40,312 bases of DNA from assembly GCA_024405895.1 (NCBI GenBank), contig JAKSNW010000016.1:1-40312 (forward strand), written 5' to 3'. Source of the stretch: Paludibacteraceae bacterium. Its GTDB lineage: Bacteria > Bacteroidota > Bacteroidia > Bacteroidales > Paludibacteraceae. The position numbers and the translations under genes are program-made. Below are positions 34,674 through 40,312 of the stretch, piece by piece (positions within the stretch are counted from its first letter, which is position 1; each line of letters opens with the position of its first letter). The notes under the pieces were generated by a model that was not told the origin of the DNA, ran no database searches, and saw only the letters and a program-made list of their open reading frames with translations.

Positions 34674-35966
34674 TTATGCAATCATTGGCTTCACAATGCC
34701 AAAGAGGAGATAGGCAATGACAAATGTGAATACGATGTTGAAAGTTTGTGCGCAGAGGAATGAAAACAGCACGTTGCGGTTTTCTCTTGAAATGATATCC
34801 TTCAGTTTGGTATCCAAGCCGATGCAAACGAATGCCAGCGAGAAGAAGAAGGTAGAGAGCGATTTTGCCATGCCTACAGCTGCAATCTTCTTTTCGGCAA
34901 AGTCAGGGAATACCTCGTAGCCTTGAAGCAGGCTGAATACTGCAGAAGCCAGCACGAAACCGATGATGAATTTAGGGAATTTCTCCCATACGATACCGAA
35001 TGAAGGTTTGCCTTTTGAGGTGCTGTTGTTCTTGGTTGAGAGATAGAGTGCAATGAAGAAAGCCACCACGCCGATAAGCACGTTTTGAGTAGCCTTGACG
35101 ATGACGGCTACGCTTTGAGCTGCGTCGCTATAAAGACCTGATGAGGCTGTTACTCCGGAGGTGGTGTCGATGGTACCGCCAATCCAAGCACCTGCTATCT
35201 CTTGCTGAATCATAGGATCGTCGGTGAGATGTGGAACAATCAGACGTGCCAACCAAGGCATCAGATAGATCATTGGTACTACGATGATAAGCACCATTGA
35301 GGTGATATAGGAGAGTTTCTTGCTGTCGGTTTCAGCCACACCGGCTGCTGTGATACATGCTGATACGCCACAGATGGAAACACCGCTTGAAAGGGTCATG
35401 GCAGTGCGTTCGTCCACTTTCAGAAGCTTGGAGATGAAGAAAGCGAAGAACCATACGGTAGCCACTACGATGATAGCCTGGAACAGACCCATGGTGCCCG
35501 ATTTCATCACATCGCGGAACAGAATGGTAGCACCAAGGCATACAACACCTACCTTGATGAAGAATTCGCCTTGAATGGCTGGCTTCATCCATTGTGGAAT
35601 GGTGAACAGGTTGCCTATAATCAAACCAAGGATAACAGAGAAGAAAACGGCTTCGAAGCCATACTCCTTGATGATGCCGACATTAGCTACGAACTGGGCG
35701 GTAAGAGCCAGGGCAAAGACTACGATGAAAGAATAGAGAATGCCTTTGATTGGACGGTTAAGTGCTTTGTTTCCAATAAACAGCACTACCAGCGCAATGA
35801 TAAAGAAGATGCCAATATGGAGCCATGCATCCATAGTGGCCAATGTGTCTGGCACTTTAGGTATTATTGGCAGTTTCGTGGCAAAGGCACTTAACAGCAA
35901 AAGGGGAAGACTGACAAATGTTGCCATCCAGTCTTCTGTAAGAAGTCTTTCCTTTAGAGGTTTCAT
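34674..35966 (-). CDS. YeiH-family membrane transporter (putative sulfate exporter family, UPF0324)
   Basis: 430 residues with about 10-12 hydrophobic segments. The family pattern is clear: VILGLIIGNLF, LGATILFRDV, the SSGVSICGVSACITAAGV block and AGAWIGGTIDTTSGVTASS. Members are often annotated as putative sulfate exporters, but the substrate is not established, so none is assigned here. Inner membrane. It stands alone between its terminator and the terminator of the nadD operon; no consensus promoter was found. Confidence 0.88.
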   Translation of the reverse strand: MKPLKERLLTEDWMATFVSLPLLLLSAFATKLPIIPKVPDTLATMDAWLHIGIFFIIALVVLFIGNKALNRPIKGILYSFIVVFALALTAQFVANVGIIKEYGFEAVFFSVILGLIIGNLFTIPQWMKPAIQGEFFIKVGVVCLGATILFRDVMKSGTMGLFQAIIVVATVWFFAFFISKLLKVDERTAMTLSSGVSICGVSACITAAGVAETDSKKLSYITSMVLIIVVPMIYLMPWLARLIVPHLTDDPMIQQEIAGAWIGGTIDTTSGVTASSGLYSDAAQSVAVIVKATQNVLIGVVAFFIALYLSTKNNSTSKGKPSFGIVWEKFPKFIIGFVLASAVFSLLQGYEVFPDFAEKKIAAVGMAKSLSTFFFSLAFVCIGLDTKLKDIISRENRNVLFSFLCAQTFNIVFTFVIAYLLFGIVKPMIA

Positions 35967-36016
35967 AAAAACTATATTCTTGTTATACTTTTGTTTGGAT
36001 TGTCTGGCTTGGAAAT

Positions 36017-36040
36017 AAAAAAGCCGAACAAATGTTCGGC
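36017..36040 (-). terminator. Intrinsic terminator after nadD
   Basis: Stem GCCGAAC (36023-36029) / GTTCGGC (36034-36040) with a 4-nt loop, then TTTTTTA on the minus strand. It lies about 65 bp past the nadD stop. Confidence 0.85.
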
Positions 36041-36105
36041 AAATTTACGCATTATTTCCCAATTTTCGACCATTTGTTCGATGTTGTTTTTAGCGTAATA
36101 TGTAA

Positions 36106-36678
36106 CTACTTGTATATATTGTTGTTTATGATGTATTCTTGGACTTTTGGGGCAATCCATTCGCTGATATTGTCTCCTTGGGCAATGGCTTCTCTTACCT
36201 TGGTGGACGAGATAGGAAAGAGCGGTGCTTCTATAAGTTGTAAGTGTGGGTGCTGAAGTGGCAGAACGGTTTTGCAGTCTATGCGTGGATATACGAAAAC
36301 CTGATATTTCTCCAGCAGTTCATCGTATTTGAACCATCGGGTAATAATCTCGGCATTGTCTCCACCTATCAGCAAGCTGAACTGATGCTCCGGATATTGT
36401 TCCGCCAAGACATTCAGTGTGTTGATGGTGTAGTTGGGTTGGGGCAGCTGTTTCTCAATAGTGGTCACCAAGACATGCTCCAGACCTTCTACAGCCAGTC
36501 GCAACATCTCTTCCCTTTGGTTGTCATTGAGCAGTACAGAGGCTGCCTTGAGCGGATTCTGGGGCGTGGCACTCAGCCATATCTCCTCGGTCAGATGCTG
36601 CTCAATAAGACTCTTGGCAAGAGCAATGTGCCCGTTGTGAACGGGATTGAAACTGCCGGGAAAGAGGGTGACGTTCAT
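36106..36678 (-). CDS. nadD: Nicotinate-nucleotide adenylyltransferase
   Basis: 190 residues. The nucleotidyltransferase motif GSFNPVHNGH is at 8-17, LSATPQNPLK follows, LLIGGDNAEIITRW lies in the middle, and the second signature ISSTKVREAI is near the C-terminus. It adenylates nicotinate mononucleotide in NAD synthesis. It starts 2 bp after gmk, so the two are probably translated together. Confidence 0.95.
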   Translation of the reverse strand: MNVTLFPGSFNPVHNGHIALAKSLIEQHLTEEIWLSATPQNPLKAASVLLNDNQREEMLRLAVEGLEHVLVTTIEKQLPQPNYTINTLNVLAEQYPEHQFSLLIGGDNAEIITRWFKYDELLEKYQVFVYPRIDCKTVLPLQHPHLQLIEAPLFPISSTKVREAIAQGDNISEWIAPKVQEYIINNNIYK

Positions 36679-36680
36679 AC

Positions 36681-37247
36681 TTAGGCTTCGATGATGGACT
36701 TCACTTCGCGAACGATATCCTGTTGGGCTTGCTCCAGTTTGTCATTGATGATGATAACGTCGAATTTGTTGGCTTCGGCAATCTCCTGTGCTGCTTTTGC
36801 CACACGCTTCTCAATCATCTCCATTGAGTCGGTCTGACGGCCTATGAGGCGTTCACGCAAGGCCTCCACTGAAGGTGGCTGGATAAAGATGGTGGTGGCA
36901 AGGGTAGGGTAGAGACGTTTCACATTCAATGCGCCTTTCACATCGATGTCCAGAATCACGTTCTTGCCGGCTTTGAGGGCATTGTCGATAGGTTCTTTCA
37001 ATGTGCCGTAGAAACAGCCGGGATACACCTCCTCGTACTCCAGGAAACGGTTTTCCTCAATGGCCTTACGGAACTCGTCCAATGAGAGGAAATAGTACTC
37101 CACGCCATTCTGCTCCTTGCCTCGAGGGGCTCGGCTGGTGGCTGAGATTGAGAAAGTGAAATCAAAACCTTTTTCTACCAAGTGGTTGATGAGCGTGCTC
37201 TTGCCCGAACCAGATGGGGCTGATATGATGATGAGTTTGCCTGACAT
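36681..37247 (-). CDS. gmk: Guanylate kinase
   Basis: 188 residues, normal. P-loop SAPSGSGKST at 9-18, GMP-binding SATSRAPRGKEQNGVEYYFLS, the EYEEVYPGCFYGT strand and the LDIDVKGALNVKR Walker B-like region are present. It phosphorylates GMP to GDP. Located between the importer permease gene (6-bp gap) and nadD. Confidence 0.96.
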   Translation of the reverse strand: MSGKLIIISAPSGSGKSTLINHLVEKGFDFTFSISATSRAPRGKEQNGVEYYFLSLDEFRKAIEENRFLEYEEVYPGCFYGTLKEPIDNALKAGKNVILDIDVKGALNVKRLYPTLATTIFIQPPSVEALRERLIGRQTDSMEMIEKRVAKAAQEIAEANKFDVIIINDKLEQAQQDIVREVKSIIEA

Positions 37248-37253
37248 AGCGTA

Positions 37254-38246
37254 TTATTTGTTTTTGAGAATAATCATGATGATGATAGGAGCGCCTATCA
37301 GCGAGCTGATGGCATTGATAGGAAGGGTATAGCCGTTGGCGGGCAGTTGGGTGATGATGTCGCATAAAAGCAACAGGGCACTACCACAGATGGCACATCC
37401 CGGAATGGTGATGGCGTGATTGCTCGTTCTCAGAATGTTTTTTACCAGATGTGGAACTGCCATGCCGATGAAGGCAATAGGACCGGTGAAGGCTGTTGTG
37501 GCACCGGCAAGCAGGGCTACTGAGATGATGATCATCACACGCAGACGTACGATGGATACGCCTAAGCTCTGGGCATAGTTCTCACCCAAAAGGAGGGCAT
37601 TGAGCTGCTTGATGATGGCAACAGTCAGCACCAGACCGATGATGGCTACGGGAACCATGGCACTCATATAATGCCATGAAACCGATGACAAGCTACCGAA
37701 GGTCCAGACTACAAACATCTTCAGCGAGTCGGGGTTGCTGTGGTTCTGCAGAATCGTTACCAACGAACCGGCTATCTGACCAAACATTGTGCCTATCAGC
37801 AGGAGCGAAACAGCCTGCTTCACACGGAACGAGGCTGCAAGCATGAGGATAAGCACCAAGGTGGCACCTATGGTGGCGGAGATGATGATGCCCCATCCGT
37901 TCTGAATGGCAAAGGCTGGAAACAGCATGGAAACGCCAAGGGTGAAAATGGCTACACCCAAGGTGGAACCCGAACTGATACCTAATACATACGGACCAGC
38001 CAGAGGGTTGTGAAACAGGGTCTGCATCTCCAGACCGGCTATCGAGATACAAGCGCCTACAATAAGGGCTGTCAAGGCTTTGGGCAAACGGAAGTTTACC
38101 AATATCTCGTGGTATATTTCATTTTGTGTGAACAACTCACCCATCGGGATGCGAATGCTTCCGAAAAGAATGTCTGCTACGAAGAGCAGGGCAGTGATGC
38201 CTGTCATCACCACAAATTTCCAAACCGTATGTTGATTGTTGTTCAC
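37254..38246 (-). CDS. FecCD/BtuC-family ABC importer permease
   Basis: 330 residues with about 9-10 hydrophobic segments. Family motifs: FRLPKALTALIVGACISIAGLEMQTLFHNPLAGPYVLGISSGS, the TIGATLVLILMLAA segment, and GPIAFIGMAVPHLVKNILRTSNH as the cytoplasmic coupling region. These permeases import ferric siderophores, haem or vitamin B12. It starts 16 bp after its binding lipoprotein. No ATPase gene follows; gmk comes next. Substrate unknown. Confidence 0.9.
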   Translation of the reverse strand: MNNNQHTVWKFVVMTGITALLFVADILFGSIRIPMGELFTQNEIYHEILVNFRLPKALTALIVGACISIAGLEMQTLFHNPLAGPYVLGISSGSTLGVAIFTLGVSMLFPAFAIQNGWGIIISATIGATLVLILMLAASFRVKQAVSLLLIGTMFGQIAGSLVTILQNHSNPDSLKMFVVWTFGSLSSVSWHYMSAMVPVAIIGLVLTVAIIKQLNALLLGENYAQSLGVSIVRLRVMIIISVALLAGATTAFTGPIAFIGMAVPHLVKNILRTSNHAITIPGCAICGSALLLLCDIITQLPANGYTLPINAISSLIGAPIIIMIILKNK

Positions 38247-38262
38247 GGGGTATGCTGTTTTT

Positions 38263-39408
38263 TTATTTCAGTTTCAGAATATACTGAGGCTCATGGTTTG
38301 GCACCAGTTCCGGATGAAGGGCCCATAAAGCATCCATCAGCAGAATATCAGGGTGAACCACGCCGCTCTCCCAGAAATCGTTGGCTGTTGTTCCCTCCAA
38401 TACCTTGCCGAGGAAGGCATACACCTCACCCGACTGATAGGGGTCGAACAGTTTGTGGCGCTCGTCATAAGCAAACAGATCGTCTAATGTTGTCACTGGG
38501 GCATTCATCCACACGTCCGTATGCTTGAAGTTCTTCAGCACAGTCTCGAAATTCAGCGGCAGACTGCCTGTTGTTGTATCGTTGGCGTAGAAATAGTCGG
38601 CACCGGCATCCTTCATCAGCTTCGCCATATAGCTCTCGCCACCAGGCATATACCAAGTGCCTTTGAAGTTGTTGCCCAACATGATGGTCGGACGGTGGGT
38701 TATCTGAGCCGTTATTTCTCGTGTCTCGTTATATCTGTTTTCCAGTGAGTCGAACAGCACACAAACCTCCTGTTCCTTGCCGAAGAATGTGGCTATCATC
38801 TTCACCCACTCAGCACGACCCAGCACATCCTGTTCTGTCCATTCGTTATTGAAAATCATCGGAATGCCGGCATTGGTCAGTCGCTTCACATTCTCGTCCT
38901 GGACGTTGTAAAACGTGGTCATCAGCATTGTGGGCTTTGTAGCCACCAGTTGTTCAAGATTGATGTTTACGCCGTCGCCAATGTTCGCCAGCGAACCATC
39001 GGCTGCCTTGCTGCGGATATAGGCATTGTAGGCAAAATCAGCACCGCTCATGCACGTTACCTTGTCCAACTCGCCAATCATCTCCAGTTCGCCGATATGC
39101 GTACACGACGTGATTCCGATTGTCTCGATAGGCACCACCACCTTTTTGCCGTTTGTTGGTGTCTCTGTCTTGGCATTGTCCACCAGGTAATAGATGGCAA
39201 GGTACTTGCCTTTCTCCCATGGATTCAATACTTTCACACATTTGAAATCCTTGTAATACGCCACCTCGAAACCTTTCGCGTATTTCACCGTGAGCACGCT
39301 GTCTGGCTCCTCGTTGAACTCCGAACCATAGTGGTTTTTCTTCGTACATGAGGTGACAATCACCATCATCAGAAGTGTATATAAGCTGATTGTAAGAATT
39401 TTACGCAT
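38263..39408 (-). CDS. Periplasmic-binding lipoprotein of an iron/B12-type ABC importer
   Basis: 381 residues. Lipobox VTSC (Cys21). The class III binding-protein pattern is visible: GITSCTHIGELEMIGELDKVTCMSGADF, INLEQLVATKPTMLMTTFY, MIFNNEWTEQDVLGRAEWVKMIATFFG, and a C-terminal lobe with DVWMNAPVTTLDDLF. These proteins capture siderophores, haem or cobalamin for a FecCD-type permease, here the next gene. The upstream region has a -7 box (39448-39455) but no riboswitch-like structure that I could see. Confidence 0.87.
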   Translation of the reverse strand: MRKILTISLYTLLMMVIVTSCTKKNHYGSEFNEEPDSVLTVKYAKGFEVAYYKDFKCVKVLNPWEKGKYLAIYYLVDNAKTETPTNGKKVVVPIETIGITSCTHIGELEMIGELDKVTCMSGADFAYNAYIRSKAADGSLANIGDGVNINLEQLVATKPTMLMTTFYNVQDENVKRLTNAGIPMIFNNEWTEQDVLGRAEWVKMIATFFGKEQEVCVLFDSLENRYNETREITAQITHRPTIMLGNNFKGTWYMPGGESYMAKLMKDAGADYFYANDTTTGSLPLNFETVLKNFKHTDVWMNAPVTTLDDLFAYDERHKLFDPYQSGEVYAFLGKVLEGTTANDFWESGVVHPDILLMDALWALHPELVPNHEPQYILKLK

Positions 39409-39447
39409 AGTTTGTCTCCTTGTTTTTATGACAATTCTTTAAGGGCA

Positions 39448-39455
39448 CAAAGTTA
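39448..39455 (-). promoter_or_regulatory. Putative -7 box of the importer operon
   Basis: Minus strand TAACTTTG, a consensus -7 match about 40 nt before the start of the binding lipoprotein. No -33 TTG at the usual spacing. Confidence 0.45.
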
Positions 39456-39587
39456 ATGCTTTATCTTTGAATATAAGGGATGAGAATGTAAAAAATACAT
39501 AGTGCCGTCAAAACCAGCTAATGCGCAAACCAAAAGCCTCGAGAAGAAAAAACTTGGAAATAACACTCTCGAAAGAAAATAAACTTG

Positions 39588-39595
39588 TATCTTTG
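39588..39595 (+). promoter_or_regulatory. -7 box of the tmRNA gene
   Basis: TATCTTTG, with the 5' end of the mature RNA 15 nt further on. No TTG at the standard -33 distance. Confidence 0.55.
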
Positions 39596-39609
39596 CGCTC
39601 CAATTCTGC

Positions 39610-40004
39610 GGGGCTGTATTGGATTTTGACAGCGAGCAGGAGAGGTCTGTAAGCATGCAGTGCGTTGCCGAATAGCACTTTAATCATAGGCGGTAAACAG
39701 TAACTGGCGAAACAAATTACGCTCTTGCTGCATAGCTGAAGCACAGTAGGTTATCTTTATCCTGCGCAAGGCGCGGGAGCAGGACATCTCTCAAATGCCG
39801 AGTCCCAAGGCGGTTTGGTTCAGAGGTGTAGGAATATTGGGAATAGTCTGACCCTGCCGCGAGGGAAGGATGAAGCTCTTAGCGGATAAGGCACGGGTTG
39901 GTGGCTTCGGTCTTGCTCGTGCACGAAAACTCAAGGCGAAGATAAGCATGTAGAAAGCATTCAGCTTCCTCGTTTGGACACGGGTTCGACTCCCGTCAGC
40001 TCCA
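39610..40004 (+). ncRNA. ssrA: Transfer-messenger RNA (tmRNA)
   Basis: About 395 nt. The 5' end GGGGCTG pairs with the 3' acceptor arm CAGCTCC (one G-U), and a T-arm with GGGTTCGACTCCC precedes it at 39982-39994. The tag frame at 39706-39735 reads GGC GAA ACA AAT TAC GCT CTT GCT GCA TAG, that is GETNYALAA (following the alanine loaded on the RNA). The discriminator A is at 40004 and the next bases are CAA, so CCA is not encoded. tmRNA rescues stalled ribosomes and tags the truncated product for proteolysis. A terminator follows directly. Confidence 0.97.
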
Positions 40005-40005
40005 C

Positions 40006-40036
40006 AAAGCGCATCTCATCGGGTGCGCTTTTTTTG
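40006..40036 (+). terminator. Intrinsic terminator of ssrA
   Basis: Stem AAAGCGCA (40006-40013) / TGCGCTTT (40024-40031) followed by a T-run. Confidence 0.88.
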
Positions 40037-40060
40037 TGCCCATTGTCGTAGCATTACCGT

Positions 40061-40102
40061 AGAAAAACAGCAAACCCCAAGAAGCATTGAATCTTCTTGG
40101 GG
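40061..40102 (-). terminator. Intrinsic terminator of the gene at the right edge
   Basis: A 10-bp perfect stem CCCCAAGAAG (40075-40084) / CTTCTTGGGG (40093-40102), then TTTG and a run of T a few bases on, on the minus strand. It ends 23 bp past the stop of the edge gene. Confidence 0.82.
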
Positions 40103-40124
40103 CTGCCAAAGGTTGGAGACCTAC

Positions 40125-40312
40125 TTAGGCCACTTCACTCGTCGTGGTCTCGGGAGCATCAATAACGCTCTCGGATGTCGTGTCCGACTCCGACTGCTCG
40201 TTGGATGATTCCGTCGTGGTCGACTCTTCCGAGTAGTTGCTCTCTGCAGCATGGTTCTGATTCGCAATGCGGGTAGCACGGCTCTTTGAAATGGAGGTGT
40301 AGATCATAATCA
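40125..40312 (-). CDS. 3' end of a gene with an acidic Ser/Thr-rich tail (partial)
   Basis: The frame is open to the window edge. At least 60 residues; the visible part starts MIYTSISKSRATRIANQ and then becomes a tail of Ser, Thr and Glu with almost no hydrophobic residues, ending TTTSEVA. This looks like the disordered C-terminus of a longer protein; the ATG at 40305-40307 may be internal. I do not recognise a family. A terminator follows (40061-40102). Confidence 0.55.
   Translation of the reverse strand, partial: IMIYTSISKSRATRIANQNHAAESNYSEESTTTESSNEQSESDTTSESVIDAPETTTSEVA

Noticed and set aside
39409-39609. Cobalamin or other riboswitch before the importer operon
   Set aside because: I saw no conserved riboswitch core in the 200 bp between the importer gene and ssrA, and the leader from the -7 box is only about 40 nt.
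39453-39744. Minus-strand ORFs overlapping ssrA
   Set aside because: They run antisense to the tmRNA, which is certain from its tag frame and acceptor pairing.

Overview
The window reads as chromosomal DNA from a Bacteroidales bacterium (Bacteroidota, probably Prevotellaceae/Bacteroidaceae-like; genus not determinable by eye). Evidence: promoters fit the Bacteroidota pattern TTTG-N19-21-TAnnTTTG; lipoproteins with Bacteroidales-type N-termini are common; families largely restricted to the phylum occur (DUF4290, short AMP nucleosidase, PorD/DUF4835, T9SS-exported M6 protease); and the tmRNA encodes the tag GETNYALAA. Almost all genes lie on the minus strand; only the HsdR_N protein, the AsmA/DUF748 protein, the tmRNA and a candidate small RNA are on plus.

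Layout. 1-3.1 kb: a 42-bp tandem repeat array, a small FNT channel, a lipoprotein and a 41-bp palindromic repeat array. 3.1-5.9 kb: 2-hydroxyacid dehydrogenase, holA, AMP nucleosidase. 5.98-6.4 kb: lone HsdR_N nuclease-like protein. 6.4-11.5 kb: one operon read leftwards (small acidic protein, LpxL-like acyltransferase, GT2, M20 peptidase, tsaB, DUF4290) with TAATG stop-start overlaps. 11.6-17.1 kb: deoD and trxB-coaC-coaB-porD-recN; coaBC is split by one in-frame stop. 17.2-22 kb: two-domain glycosyltransferase, a block of duplicated promoter modules, and a secreted M6 metalloprotease with a C-terminal T9SS-like domain. 22.1-25.2 kb: a tandemly duplicated two-gene cassette (outer-membrane barrel-like protein plus lipoprotein, twice). 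25.3-30 kb: nth, a SUMF1-fold lipoprotein, a second copy of the 41-bp repeat, three tandem promoter modules and an AsmA/DUF748 protein. 30-34 kb: cyclophilin, ftsE-like ATPase, galE, ugd (envelope and sugar nucleotide genes). 34-39.4 kb: candidate ncRNA, YeiH-type transporter, nadD, gmk and an iron/B12-type permease with its binding lipoprotein but no ATPase. 39.6-40.3 kb: ssrA (tmRNA) and the 3' end of a Ser/Thr/Glu-rich gene.

Most of the content is core metabolism, DNA repair and envelope building. The parts that look least described are the barrel/lipoprotein cassette pair, the promoter-carrying repeats shared by two distant loci, the palindromic 41-bp arrays found at two loci, the split coaBC, and the intergenic RNA near 34.5 kb. 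All functions are inferred from reading the sequence; no database search was run.
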